Shown here piece by piece: positions 35,874-45,374 of a DNA stretch of 64,000 nt; the stretch's first letter is position 1, and each line of letters starts with the position of its first letter. Source of the stretch: Bacteroidota bacterium (lineage in GTDB: Bacteria; Bacteroidota; Bacteroidia; Bacteroidales; Prolixibacteraceae); contig JAHEYU010000016.1 of the NCBI GenBank assembly GCA_023251435.1, positions 25,693-89,692 of the forward strand. Reading direction: 5' to 3'. The notes beneath the pieces are model-generated. The model searched no databases. It was not told the origin of the DNA and was given only the letters and a program-made list of their open reading frames with translations. The position numbers were made by a program, and so were the translations under genes.

Positions 35874-38800
35874 ATGCGAAAGGTTTTTTTATTGACTGTA
35901 ATGTGCATTGCGCTTTTAGGAAGTGCAATGGCGCAGCAATCGGTATCCGGGACCGTTGTGTCCGAATCTGACGGACTTGGGCTACCAGGTGTAACAATTT
36001 CAGAAAAAGGAACCGCCAATGGAGTTCTCTCCGATTCGAATGGTAAATTTTCCATAAAAGTGGCCTCCGGAAAATCAACCCTGGTTTTTTCATTTATTGG
36101 AATGCACACGGTTGAAGAAGCAGTAAACAATCGTCCTGTTATTGATGTAAAAATGAAATCTGAAGACATTGGTCTGGATGAAGTTGTGGTAACTGCCATG
36201 GGAATATCAAGGGAAAAGAAGGCGCTTGGCTATGCAATGACCGAAATCAAAGGATCTGATATTGCCAGAATCAACGTCGTTAACCCAATTAGTGGTATGC
36301 AGGGAAAAGTAGCCGGTGTTCAAATTAATACGGGAACGGGTGGTCCGCAATCTGCAAGCCGCATATTGATCAGGGGTAACACTTCGTTAGGCACAAATAA
36401 CCAGCCAATTTTCGTAGTTGACGGTGTAATTATTGACAATACAACTACAAATAATGCGGAATGGGGCTCGGTGCTCGATTTTGGGAACGATATCAAGAAT
36501 TTGAACTCTGATGATTTTGAGACTGTTTCGGTTTTGAAAGGCGCTGCCGCAACTGCCTTGTATGGCTCGCGTGCAGCCAACGGTGTTGTTCTCATCACCA
36601 CAAAGAAAGGTCAGAAAAGCGATGGTCTGGGAATCAGCTTGTCTCGTTCGCAAACATGGGACGATGTATATCGTTTCCCTGATTTTCAGAATAAATACGG
36701 TACTGGTCTTTATCCTGCCTGGCCATTGGATGCAGCTGGTAAAGAAGTGCGCAGTACAACGGAGACTGCCAATTTTGGGCCGGTGTTTGATGGGAAACCA
36801 TACATCAGGAATGGAAAGGAATATATACATTCTGCAAAAGAGGATAATGTGCAGCAGATGTATCAAACCGGGAAATATGAAAATACGAATCTTGCCTTGC
36901 AAGGAGGCGACGACAAAGGTACCTTCCGTTTCTCTTATTCGAATTTAAAATCCAATGGAACAACATTGAATAATGATTTTTCGAGAAACAGTTTTAGTTT
37001 GAACAGTACGAGAAAAATCAGCAACCGCGTTTCAGCAGAAGCCGGTTTTGCCTGGGTTATTTCAGAATCACAAAACCCAACTTTCCAGGGTGGGGGCAGA
37101 TCGCCAATTTATGACTTTATGTATTCCGTTCCGCGTGATTACGATACCGGATTTTGGTTGCAAAACTATAAAAGCGCAAAAGGCGATGGATTCAACGGTG
37201 CTGATCCTTATGGATATTCTAGAAATATTTGGGAGTACCTTGAAAACAATTATGGACAAAGTGAAAATAATTTCAGGTCAAACCTGAATGTGGACATTAA
37301 ACTTCAGGATTGGTTGGTACTAAAATTAAAGGGTGATATGAACAAGCTTTATACCACCTATGAACAGAAAATTTTGGCCAATGGAGAAAGTAATTATACT
37401 AACTCGAATTATACTGTAAATGAAAGCAAAAAGGATCAGTATAAAATTACGGCCATGTTAAATGCTTTCCGCCAAATTGGGGAATTCAATGTGAATGGTA
37501 CTGTTGCCCTCGAACAATGGGATACTAGGTTCGCCTATCATAACACGAGCTCAAGAAATGGATTGAGGATTCCTGGTCAGTTCGACATGTCGAATTCGGT
37601 TGCAGATCCTACCACTTCAGTAAAGAAAAACACCGACAGAAAGCGTATTAATTCTGCCTACGCGTTTTTTAATATGGATTACAGAGGAGAGGTTTATCTT
37701 GATATTACCGGACGTAACGATTGGTCTTCTTCTTTAATTTATGCGAACGGCGATGGCAATGTTTCATACTTTTATCCATCAGTAAGTTCTTCGTGGATAA
37801 TGACCGAAACATTCCGTGATGCCCTTCCCGATGCTATCTCTTTTGCAAAGTTAAGAGGTTCGTATGCTATTGTAGGTAACGATGCAAGCCCCTATTTAAC
37901 AAGTATCGGTTATTATGCCTTGGGAGGCACTTTTGTTAACCCAACAAATGCATCGAGCTATCCATACTACAATTTTGATTCAAATGCACTTCGTAACCAG
38001 GATCTTAAGCCAGAAAAACAACATTCGATTGAATTTGGAGCTGAAATGAAATTTTTCAACAATCGTTTAGGTTTTGATTTGGCGTGGTACAAAACAAATA
38101 CCAAGAACCAGATTCTTGCTTTGTCGCAGGCACCCGAAACTGGTGTGGGCAGCAGATGGATCAATGCCGGTGATATTCAGAACAAAGGTATTGAGCTTTC
38201 AATTAACGCAACTCCAGTAAAAACAAAAGATTTTGCCTGGGATATAACCTGGAATGTAACACGTAATGAGAATGAAATCATAGCGTTGGCTCCCGGTGTT
38301 GATAAATACAGAATTGAAGGAGGCGGTATGGATCTGTTTGCCTACGCAACTGTTGGTGGCGCTTATGGCGATATTTATACACCTTATGCTTATACCCGCG
38401 ATGATAAAGGAAACAAAGTGCTAAATGCCGATGGATCATGGAAACGTTCGGGTACAACTGAAAAAGTTGGTTCTCTTCAGCCCGATTTTTTGAGTGGAAT
38501 GTTCTCAACTATTAAGTATAAAAACTTTTCGCTTAACGCAGTGCTCGATTCACGTTGGGGTGGCGATATTGCATCAGGAACTTATAATTATGGTTCAGGA
38601 TCAGGAGCTTTGGCCCATACTTTATATGGCCGCGATGCCGAAAATGGTGGTTTGCCAAGAACACTTTCCGATGGTAGAACGCTTAATGATGGTATGATTC
38701 CTGAAGGAGTATTTGGTGCCGGAATAACAATCGGAGGACAAAATGTTGCGGGAATGACCTACCAGGAAGCCTATACGAAAGGTATCGTTAAACCTATTTC

Positions 38801-39113
38801 AGCTTACCAGTATTATACAAACTTACATAGCTGGGGTACAGGTATCAGGGAAGAAGCTGTGCTGGATTGTTCATGGGTTGCCTTAAGGGAAATTTCTTTC
38901 TATTGGGCTGTACCTAAAAACTGGGTAAATAAGGCATACGTTCAAGGCATAAACGTAGGTTTAGTTGCGCGCAACCTGGGATATCTATACAATAGCTTGC
39001 CAGACAATATTCATCCGGAAGGCTTGTCATCTAACAGAAGTTCAGCGTTTGTTGAAATTGGCGGATCGGCTTATACGAGAAGTTTTGGATTCAATATTAA
39101 TGTTACATTCTAA
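35874..39113 (+). CDS. SusC/RagA family TonB-dependent outer-membrane transporter
   Basis: 1079 residues. A signal peptide (ending SAMAQ) is followed by a carboxypeptidase-regulatory-like domain (about 23-95), then the TonB-box/plug start DEVVVTAMGISREKKALGYA. The plug carries VLKGAAATALYGSRAANGVV and the beta-barrel runs to the C-terminal aromatic end. It imports oligosaccharides across the outer membrane with TonB energy, with the SusD partner acting as a lid. The susD gene follows 12 bp on. No N-terminal STN signalling domain is present, so it does not itself signal to an anti-sigma factor. Confidence 0.95.
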   Translation: MRKVFLLTVMCIALLGSAMAQQSVSGTVVSESDGLGLPGVTISEKGTANGVLSDSNGKFSIKVASGKSTLVFSFIGMHTVEEAVNNRPVIDVKMKSEDIGLDEVVVTAMGISREKKALGYAMTEIKGSDIARINVVNPISGMQGKVAGVQINTGTGGPQSASRILIRGNTSLGTNNQPIFVVDGVIIDNTTTNNAEWGSVLDFGNDIKNLNSDDFETVSVLKGAAATALYGSRAANGVVLITTKKGQKSDGLGISLSRSQTWDDVYRFPDFQNKYGTGLYPAWPLDAAGKEVRSTTETANFGPVFDGKPYIRNGKEYIHSAKEDNVQQMYQTGKYENTNLALQGGDDKGTFRFSYSNLKSNGTTLNNDFSRNSFSLNSTRKISNRVSAEAGFAWVISESQNPTFQGGGRSPIYDFMYSVPRDYDTGFWLQNYKSAKGDGFNGADPYGYSRNIWEYLENNYGQSENNFRSNLNVDIKLQDWLVLKLKGDMNKLYTTYEQKILANGESNYTNSNYTVNESKKDQYKITAMLNAFRQIGEFNVNGTVALEQWDTRFAYHNTSSRNGLRIPGQFDMSNSVADPTTSVKKNTDRKRINSAYAFFNMDYRGEVYLDITGRNDWSSSLIYANGDGNVSYFYPSVSSSWIMTETFRDALPDAISFAKLRGSYAIVGNDASPYLTSIGYYALGGTFVNPTNASSYPYYNFDSNALRNQDLKPEKQHSIEFGAEMKFFNNRLGFDLAWYKTNTKNQILALSQAPETGVGSRWINAGDIQNKGIELSINATPVKTKDFAWDITWNVTRNENEIIALAPGVDKYRIEGGGMDLFAYATVGGAYGDIYTPYAYTRDDKGNKVLNADGSWKRSGTTEKVGSLQPDFLSGMFSTIKYKNFSLNAVLDSRWGGDIASGTYNYGSGSGALAHTLYGRDAENGGLPRTLSDGRTLNDGMIPEGVFGAGITIGGQNVAGMTYQEAYTKGIVKPISAYQYYTNLHSWGTGIREEAVLDCSWVALREISFYWAVPKNWVNKAYVQGINVGLVARNLGYLYNSLPDNIHPEGLSSNRSSAFVEIGGSAYTRSFGFNINVTF

Positions 39114-39125
39114 GAATTTTACGAT

Positions 39126-40808
39126 ATGAAGACGATAAAAAACACATTATTTATACTCGTTGCTTTATCTTCCTTATTGCTGCAAACAAGTTGCAAAGAT
39201 GAGTTTGTAGACATAAACAGCAACAGCAGTACAGTTTACGAGGTCGATCCGGTGAGCTTTCTTTATAAAGTTCAAACAAGTACAAGATCAAGTTCATGGG
39301 AATGGTACTATGATTACTATACCGCTCAAATGAGGTGGATGCAGTATGGTTGCCGTGTGATTGGCAATACTCCTACGGTTTATACAATATGGAATCCCAA
39401 TATTGGCGAACAGCGTTACAGACTTTGCTGGCTCGATGCTGGTTCTTATATGCGCCATCTGGAGTATTATGTGAATACCAATATGCCTGAAGAAGCCGCT
39501 TCTTATTCTAATATTATTGAAGCAGCCCGGGTAAGCTTGATTTATCAAGGAATTATCACGTCAGACTTTCACGGGTCATTGGCCTATACCGAAGGCTGGA
39601 ACTCACGTTCAGGAGGAACGATTACTGAACCTAAATTTGATACCCAGCAAGAATTATATACCATTTGGGATGCGGAGCTTAAAACTGCTGCAAACAAGTT
39701 TAAAACGAATACCAACCAAAAATCGATGGTTGGGTACGACATGGCCTACAATGGTGATGCACAGGGATGGGTAAAAGCAGCAAACGCTCTTCGGTTGCGC
39801 ATTGCTTTGAGGTTGATGAAAAGAGATATGGCCAAAGCCAAGCAAATCGCCACTGAAGTATTAGCCGCAACTGCTGATATTCCTGCAAAAAATGACGATA
39901 GTTTTGTTTTTTGGCTGGAAGGTAAATACTCGGAAAACGGCGACTATTATTCTATCAATGATTTGATTAGAGCTTCTAAGGGGATGATGGATTATTTAAA
40001 CAAATACAATGATCCACGCCGCAGAATGTTCTTCAGGATGAATAATTTAACTCCTGAAAATGTGGCTGAATACAATGTTGGAAAGGCTGCTGACAAGCAG
40101 ATTCCATTAACATGGGGACGTTGGGAAGGTGGAACCGCGAATACTCAGGCAGGAGCCACTGACCGTAAATATGAAAGAAATGTTTTAGACCCAACTGGAC
40201 GTGCGATAAGCATGCAAGCAGTAAATTTACCTCAAACCCGCGTTTTTGCAGGATCGTATGATGGCGGATCTGGTGGAACATGGTTCCCGAATGTTACTTA
40301 TGCTGATTTCTGTTTTATGGCTGCCGAGTTTGTCTTAAATGGTGTTGCCAGCAATAAAACTGCAGAGCAATGGTACACCAATGGTGTTCGCGCATCTCTT
40401 GATATGTGGAATAAAGTGGGTGCTTTTTGTAAGATTCATAACTATGAAGCTATGACAGAAGCCGAAATAGCCGCTTTTATGAACCAGCCCGATATTAAAT
40501 GGAATCCTGCAAAAGGGTTGGAGCAAATCTATTGCCAGACCTACATCGAACACTTCAAAAACTCGAACGAGGGTTGGGCTTTATGGAAACGTACCGGTTA
40601 TCCAACTACTTCATCAATTGTTGCTTTAGAAGATGTTTTTGTTGGAGGTGTTAAGCAAAATATGCCACGCCGTTCAAGGTTTACGGTTCCATTGGTTGGG
40701 ACTTCAAACTACGAAAACATGAAGAAACGCGTTGAAGTTATGGCGACTGATCCTGATTTTGGAGATATGTCGAGTGAGTATGGACGTATATGGTGGGACA
40801 AAAAATAG
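39126..40808 (+). CDS. SusD/RagB family surface glycan-binding lipoprotein
   Basis: 560 residues, with the lipobox LLQTSC near 18-23. The helical SusD fold is supported by the family-like W-V-K-A-A-N-A-L-R-L-R-I-A-L-R region (near 213-227, a TPR-like helix) and A-D-F-C-F-M-A-A-E in the second half, where canonical SusD proteins have R-x-A-E. It binds glycan and closes over the SusC pore. Its sequence style (unusual N-terminus, many Trp and Tyr) fits the divergent SusD subfamilies rather than classic SusD. Confidence 0.9.
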   Translation: MKTIKNTLFILVALSSLLLQTSCKDEFVDINSNSSTVYEVDPVSFLYKVQTSTRSSSWEWYYDYYTAQMRWMQYGCRVIGNTPTVYTIWNPNIGEQRYRLCWLDAGSYMRHLEYYVNTNMPEEAASYSNIIEAARVSLIYQGIITSDFHGSLAYTEGWNSRSGGTITEPKFDTQQELYTIWDAELKTAANKFKTNTNQKSMVGYDMAYNGDAQGWVKAANALRLRIALRLMKRDMAKAKQIATEVLAATADIPAKNDDSFVFWLEGKYSENGDYYSINDLIRASKGMMDYLNKYNDPRRRMFFRMNNLTPENVAEYNVGKAADKQIPLTWGRWEGGTANTQAGATDRKYERNVLDPTGRAISMQAVNLPQTRVFAGSYDGGSGGTWFPNVTYADFCFMAAEFVLNGVASNKTAEQWYTNGVRASLDMWNKVGAFCKIHNYEAMTEAEIAAFMNQPDIKWNPAKGLEQIYCQTYIEHFKNSNEGWALWKRTGYPTTSSIVALEDVFVGGVKQNMPRRSRFTVPLVGTSNYENMKKRVEVMATDPDFGDMSSEYGRIWWDKK

Positions 40809-40942
40809 TTTTACCATTTCTAAATTGAAACCTATAAGAAAGAGACTGTCATTCCCGATGGTCTCTTTCTATAATACCCAAACCGTTGTGCGAATCTTTG
40901 GCATCTGGCAAAAATTATAAAAATGGATATCCGTAATAATAC

Positions 40943-41058
40943 CCAATATCATAAAAGTTATTCAATTGTCATTTGGTAGTCATTGAGTTGCCTGGAAATG
41001 ACAACAGAATGACCATAAATAACTACAACTGACTGAAGCAAAATGCCAAATAGGTATA
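40943..41058 (+). repeat. Dispersed GTCATT hairpin repeat, copy 2
   Basis: Second copy of the repeat at 20499-20607, sharing ATAAAAGTTATTCAATTGTC and the GACAACAGAATGACCA block. The left hairpin arm is degenerate here. It lies in the susD to fucosidase gap (40809-41112), which shows no gene. Its presence inside the locus breaks the operon spacing. Confidence 0.8.
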
Positions 41059-41112
41059 TAAATGGTTGATAATATTATTGAATTCATAATTCAAAAATCT
41101 AAATATCCGAAT

Positions 41113-42594
41113 ATGAAAAGTAAGTTCATACTTGTTGTTTTATCATTATGGTTTTTTACGGCTCAGGCCCAGCTCGAGCACGAAGTAACCGGTTATGTGT
41201 GGCCAACTGATCCTCAGGTTCTCGAAAAACTTAATCAATGGCAGGACCTGAAATTTGGATTGCTTATGCACTGGGGGGCCTACAGCCAGTGGGGGATCGT
41301 GGAATCATGGTCAATCTGTCCGGAGGATTATGGCTGGTGCGAACGTCGTAAAGGCAGCAATCCGAATGACTACAATACCTATCTGAAAGAATACAAAAAC
41401 CTTAAACTTTCTTTTAATCCGGTGGGTTTTGAACCCGAACGCTGGGCAGATGCAGCAAGCCGTGCCGGAATGAAATACATGGTTTTTACTACCAAACACC
41501 ACGATGGGTTCAGCATGTTCGATTCAAAATATACCGATTATAAGGTGACCGATGCTGCATGCCCTTTTCATGTGAATCCAAAAGCAAACATTACAAAAGA
41601 AATATTCGATGCTTTTCGCGATAAAGGCTTGTGGGCCGGAGCTTATTTCTCAAAGCCCGACTGGAATTCAGAGCATTACTGGGATCCTTATTTTCCACCA
41701 CTCGACCGGAATGTAAATTACGACCCTGAACTTTATCCTGAAAAATGGGAAAAGTATGTAGATTTCACCCATAAGCAGATCATGGAATTGATGACCGACT
41801 ATGGAAAAGTTGATATTCTATGGCTCGATGGCGGATGGGTAAGCAAAAAATCGCCGGAGCAGGTAAAAGCCAGCTATGAGCGGCGCACCGAAGGGGCAAA
41901 CTCAGGGTTCCTGAAAAATCGTTCTGTCAACCAGGATATCAGGATGGATGAACTGGCTGCAAAAGCACGAGTGAAACAGCCAGGGTTGATTGTCGTTGAC
42001 CGTGCTGTTGAAGGCCCCAACCAGAATTACCTGACTCCCGAGAATACAGTTCCCGGCAAGATGTTGCCCTATCCGTGGGAATCGTGCATTATTGCCGGTG
42101 GTGGCTGGTCGTGGGTACCCGATGCAACTTTTATGACTCCCCGAAAAGCGATTCACATGTTGGTTGACATTGTTGCCAAAGGTGGAAACCTTTTATATAA
42201 TATTGCTCCGGGCCCCGATGGCAAATGGCCTGAAGGAGCCTACACACTGCTCGAAGCAATGGGCAAATGGATTGATGTAAATGGCGAAGCAATTTATAGT
42301 ACAAGGGTTATTGCACCATATAAATCCGGAAATATTTGTTTTACTCAGAACAAAGCCACAAAATCGGTATATGCCATTTATTTACCTCAGGAGAATGAGA
42401 AGTTATTGCCTTCCGAAGTTATTGTCGAAGGTATCACGCCGGCCTCTGTTGCTAAAGTCGAATTACTTGGCGCTTCTGGTTCATTGAAATGGCAGAGAAC
42501 TGCTACAGGCTTTAAAATTTTTGTACCGTCAAAACTTCAAAACAGTCCGCCTTGCGGTGAGGCATGGTCTTTTAAAATCCATACAATAAAATAG
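41113..42594 (+). CDS. GH29 alpha-L-fucosidase, secreted
   Basis: 493 residues from the ATG at 41113, which gives a clean signal peptide (ending AQAQLE); an earlier in-frame ATG at 41062 is less likely. The (beta/alpha)8 barrel has WQDLKFGLLMHWGAYS, MVFTTKHHDGF, and VDILWLDGGWV, where Asp239 is in the position of the retaining nucleophile. A C-terminal beta domain follows. GH29 enzymes release alpha-linked fucose from glycans. With the PNGase F-like protein encoded 6 bp downstream, this suggests work on fucosylated N-glycans. Confidence 0.92.
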   Translation: MKSKFILVVLSLWFFTAQAQLEHEVTGYVWPTDPQVLEKLNQWQDLKFGLLMHWGAYSQWGIVESWSICPEDYGWCERRKGSNPNDYNTYLKEYKNLKLSFNPVGFEPERWADAASRAGMKYMVFTTKHHDGFSMFDSKYTDYKVTDAACPFHVNPKANITKEIFDAFRDKGLWAGAYFSKPDWNSEHYWDPYFPPLDRNVNYDPELYPEKWEKYVDFTHKQIMELMTDYGKVDILWLDGGWVSKKSPEQVKASYERRTEGANSGFLKNRSVNQDIRMDELAAKARVKQPGLIVVDRAVEGPNQNYLTPENTVPGKMLPYPWESCIIAGGGWSWVPDATFMTPRKAIHMLVDIVAKGGNLLYNIAPGPDGKWPEGAYTLLEAMGKWIDVNGEAIYSTRVIAPYKSGNICFTQNKATKSVYAIYLPQENEKLLPSEVIVEGITPASVAKVELLGASGSLKWQRTATGFKIFVPSKLQNSPPCGEAWSFKIHTIK

Positions 42595-42600
42595 GGAAAA

Positions 42601-44316
42601 ATGAGAAAACTATATCTGTTGGCCATTTTGATTGCCATTTCTGTTCTTGGTAACGCAATGCCCAAAAAATATCCTGAAGTTGTGAGTGTTAGCTATCAAA
42701 CCGTTGTCAATGGAAAAGCACGCACTGGCGGACCTAAAACCATGTTGCTGTGTTCTCCGGTTGCTTCCAGGTCGTGGTCAGGCAACGATTCAAGGAAATT
42801 GCTGCCAACGGTGGCCAGTGAAACGAGTTACGTAGATTTTAACCTGAAAAAAACCTTCCAGGTAGCCCGGTTTTCTGATGGATCGGTAATTAATACTCCT
42901 CTGGCTTTTTCTGAATATCCGGTTTTGACTGAAACCAACGAAACAGCCGTCATTCTGGGTTATAACTGCAAACACCTCAAAACTTCGCTTCGGTCAAACG
43001 CCATCGATATTTGGTACACCACAGATTCCGGAGTAAAAGGAACGCCTGCAATGGCTTATGGAATTCCGGATGGGCTGGTGTTAAAAGTTGTCAGAAATGG
43101 GAACTTTGAAATTGTGGCTACCGAGGTGAAAACTTTGAAGCAAAAAGATACTGAACCTATTCTTCTTTCTGAAATGGGCGAAAGCCTTGAATTACCGCTA
43201 TATAAACATCGGATCACCGAAAATCTGATTACCACTGTAAATATTTTTACCAGCGAACAAATCAGTTTCGGAAATGAAATTGTAAATCCGACAGACACTG
43301 AATCTGAAAAAACGTTCAAATATTCAGCAGGAACAGTTATCCTGAAGAAAGTAAAACTGCCTGTGGTTCCTGATGATACCCAGCTATTTATTGAATTGTA
43401 CCAACATTCGAATGGCGATGCTTACGACCGCACCGGCTCCGTATTTGTAATTCCTGAAGACAAAGAACAGTCGTTTCTGGAAGGTTTGAGGACCGGAACA
43501 GCAAGTTTGCCAATATTTCAGGCAAAAAACGGGAAATCCTACCAGGGAGTGGTTGCAACCTACCGCTTTTCGCCACTGGTCGAAATCCTGCGCTTTTTTA
43601 CCTCCTTCGGAATTGGCCAGTTCAATGATAAAGTGACTGTTTTTGGGCAGCAATGGGAAGATTCAACCTTGTTCAAACAGGACGTTTCCGAATTGCTGCC
43701 AGTGCTTCAGGGCGAACGCTGGATTGGTGTTTTTATCGGCAATTACGATAAAGGTGGCCACAAAGCCAGTTTGAAGTTGAAATATTACCCCGGAAGTATG
43801 GAAATATCAGACAAACCAAACAAGAAATATTGGATCATGCCGCTTTTCAATACCCTGAATGTAATGGAAATGTCGGGACAGGAATACGGAACCATGTTTG
43901 GCAACGATTCGCTGAAAGTTGATTTCGAAGTTCCGGCGGGAGTAAAAAATGTGCAGATGCGCTACATCACTACCGGCCACGGAGGTTGGGGTGGGGGCGA
44001 CGAATTCAACCAGAAAATGAATACTGTTCTGCTCGATGGAAATGTTTTGTTTCAATTCACACCCTGGAGAAGCGATTGTGCGACTTTCAGGAAATACAAT
44101 CCTGCCTCAGGAAATTTCTGGAATGGAGTAACTTCGAGCGATTACAGCCGCTCTGGTTGGTGCCCCGGCACTGCAACCAATCCTTATTACTATCCGATTT
44201 CGGAATTGAAGCCGGGGAAACACCAGGTAAAAGTGGCCATCCCGCTTGGAAAAAGTGAAGGTGGCAGTTTCAGTGCATGGAATGTTTCTGGAATGTTGAT
44301 AGGAGAGTATGAATGA
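42601..44316 (+). CDS. PNGase F-like peptide-N-glycosidase, secreted
   Basis: 571 residues with a signal peptide (about 1-19). The C-terminal half matches the PNGase F fold: TGHGGWGGGDEFNQK, VLFQFTPWRSDCATFRKYNP, then SGNFWNGVTSSDYSRSGWCPGT and GKHQVKV. PNGase F cleaves the amide between N-glycan and asparagine. The N-terminal 250 residues form a separate domain, as in larger Bacteroidota PNGases, which may help select glycoproteins. It shares an operon with GH29 fucosidase. The family assignment is good; the precise glycan preference is not visible. Confidence 0.85.
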   Translation: MRKLYLLAILIAISVLGNAMPKKYPEVVSVSYQTVVNGKARTGGPKTMLLCSPVASRSWSGNDSRKLLPTVASETSYVDFNLKKTFQVARFSDGSVINTPLAFSEYPVLTETNETAVILGYNCKHLKTSLRSNAIDIWYTTDSGVKGTPAMAYGIPDGLVLKVVRNGNFEIVATEVKTLKQKDTEPILLSEMGESLELPLYKHRITENLITTVNIFTSEQISFGNEIVNPTDTESEKTFKYSAGTVILKKVKLPVVPDDTQLFIELYQHSNGDAYDRTGSVFVIPEDKEQSFLEGLRTGTASLPIFQAKNGKSYQGVVATYRFSPLVEILRFFTSFGIGQFNDKVTVFGQQWEDSTLFKQDVSELLPVLQGERWIGVFIGNYDKGGHKASLKLKYYPGSMEISDKPNKKYWIMPLFNTLNVMEMSGQEYGTMFGNDSLKVDFEVPAGVKNVQMRYITTGHGGWGGGDEFNQKMNTVLLDGNVLFQFTPWRSDCATFRKYNPASGNFWNGVTSSDYSRSGWCPGTATNPYYYPISELKPGKHQVKVAIPLGKSEGGSFSAWNVSGMLIGEYE

Positions 44317-44346
44317 CAAAGTATTCAGTGGTCAGTCTCAGTTGGC

Positions 44347-44414
44347 AGCTCCCTGCCCCATGCTCTCTGCTCTTTGCCCCATGCTCCCTGCTCCCTGCTC
44401 CCTGCCCTCTGCCG
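44347..44414 (+). repeat. Degenerate CTCCCTGC tandem repeat
   Basis: Copies of words such as CTCCCTGC and CCCCATGCT lie in a row between the PNGase-like gene and tmRNA. Nothing coding is seen in it. Confidence 0.75.
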
Positions 44415-44456
44415 AAAATAAAATCAGCAGTTCGCATGAAATGGCCTAAAAAGTTG

Positions 44457-44464
44457 TATTTTTG
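44457..44464 (+). promoter_or_regulatory. Putative -7 element of the tmRNA gene
   Basis: TATTTTTG matches TAnnTTTG, 16 bp before the mature tmRNA 5' end. Confidence 0.55.
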
Positions 44465-44479
44465 CAGCCCTTAATACCC

Positions 44480-44874
44480 GGGGCTGACCGGTTTTGACAG
44501 CGGGTAGAAGAGGTATGTAAGCATGTCGGGCCTTGATCGCACAGCCCGTTAATCTTGGCGTTCACAATTCAATTGGCGAAAATAACTACGCTCTTGCTGC
44601 GTAACCGAACTAAGTAGGTTACACTTCATTCCGGTACTAGGTACTGGAACGGGACATCGCCCGGGTGCTACTTCCCTGAAGCGGCCCGATCAGGCGGTGC
44701 AAATAAATCGGGGATAGTGGAAGTGATGCTTCGGAACTTCTGCAAAATTAAGAAGCTAAGGTAAAAGTCGGTGGCCCTGATCCAGCTTTTATTCGAAAAC
44801 CAAGTCTGGGGATAAACATGTAGAAAGCTTATTGCTTCCTCGTTTGGACGCGGGTTCGACTCCCGCCAGCTCCA
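44480..44874 (+). ncRNA. ssrA: Transfer-messenger RNA (tmRNA)
   Basis: The 5' end GGGGCTGACCGG pairs with the 3' end CAGCTCC to form the tRNA-like acceptor, and the T-arm GGGTTCGACTCCC precedes it. The internal reading frame at 44575-44604 encodes the proteolysis tag GENNYALAA and a stop, the usual Bacteroidota type. The terminal CCA is not encoded in full and would be added after transcription. Length is about 395 nt. tmRNA rescues stalled ribosomes with SmpB. The antisense open frame across it is a shadow. Confidence 0.97.
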
Positions 44875-44899
44875 CTTTTTCAAAATGCACATCAAAGCA

Positions 44900-44940
44900 A
44901 ACTCCTGTAAATACTACGTTTACAGGAGTTTTTTGCTTTT
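44900..44940 (+). terminator. Rho-independent terminator of tmRNA
   Basis: AACTCCTGTAAA pairs with TTTACAGGAGTT around a 7-nt loop, followed by a T-rich run, 25 bp after the tmRNA end. Confidence 0.88.
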
Positions 44941-45075
44941 AGGAAATGCATGTAAATGCAAAAATGGTGAATCTACTCGGGTGTAATTCGGGAGTTCATC
45001 AGATTCTAAAAATCAACTCCTGAATTAGCGCCTAATGCATTGAATTGCATTGTTTTGCGTTTTAGGTTCTGTTAC

Positions 45076-45183
45076 ACTAGCAATATCTTAGTAGTAAATA
45101 AAGGGGATGCTGCAGCATTTAATGATTTATTCGGTCGATACGGGAAACGGTTATATTTTTTTGCTTACGGCTATTTAAAATAG
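45076..45183 (+). pseudogene. Remnant of an ECF RNA polymerase sigma factor gene
   Basis: One frame encodes NKGDAAAFNDLFGRYGKRLY followed by FFAYGYLK and a stop (TAG at 45181). This is the start of region 2 in ECF sigma factors of the RpoE type, the group that regulates SusC/SusD loci in Bacteroidota. No start codon, region 2 remainder or region 4 is present. The rest of 44941-45374 shows nothing except the promoter of the next gene. The fragment lies right before the hybrid regulator, so an older ECF regulatory unit was probably replaced. Confidence 0.75.
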
Positions 45184-45325
45184 CTACTTGTTTTTTCGAC
45201 TAAAAAACTACTTTTACGGAGTTACATTAAACTGCCAGTACTAAAAACCTAACTTAGTCTCATTTTATGATAAAGTCAATTGTTTTATTGTTCGTCTTTC
45301 TCTTTTTATCTCACTATTTAAATCC

Positions 45326-45333
45326 TATTTTTG
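45326..45333 (+). promoter_or_regulatory. Putative -7 element for the hybrid regulator gene
   Basis: TATTTTTG matches TAnnTTTG, 42 bp before the start codon. Confidence 0.5.
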
Positions 45334-45374
45334 CATTAATACAGTTTTAGTTACGAGAACCTACCTGAAGTGAT

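Noticed and set aside
44668..44895. Minus-strand open frame of 75 codons
   Set aside because: It lies wholly across the tmRNA 3' part and its terminator; tmRNA identity is certain.
44875..45075. Integration site or integrase remnant after tmRNA
   Set aside because: tmRNA 3' ends are frequent integration sites, but I found neither a repeated tmRNA end nor an integrase fragment here.
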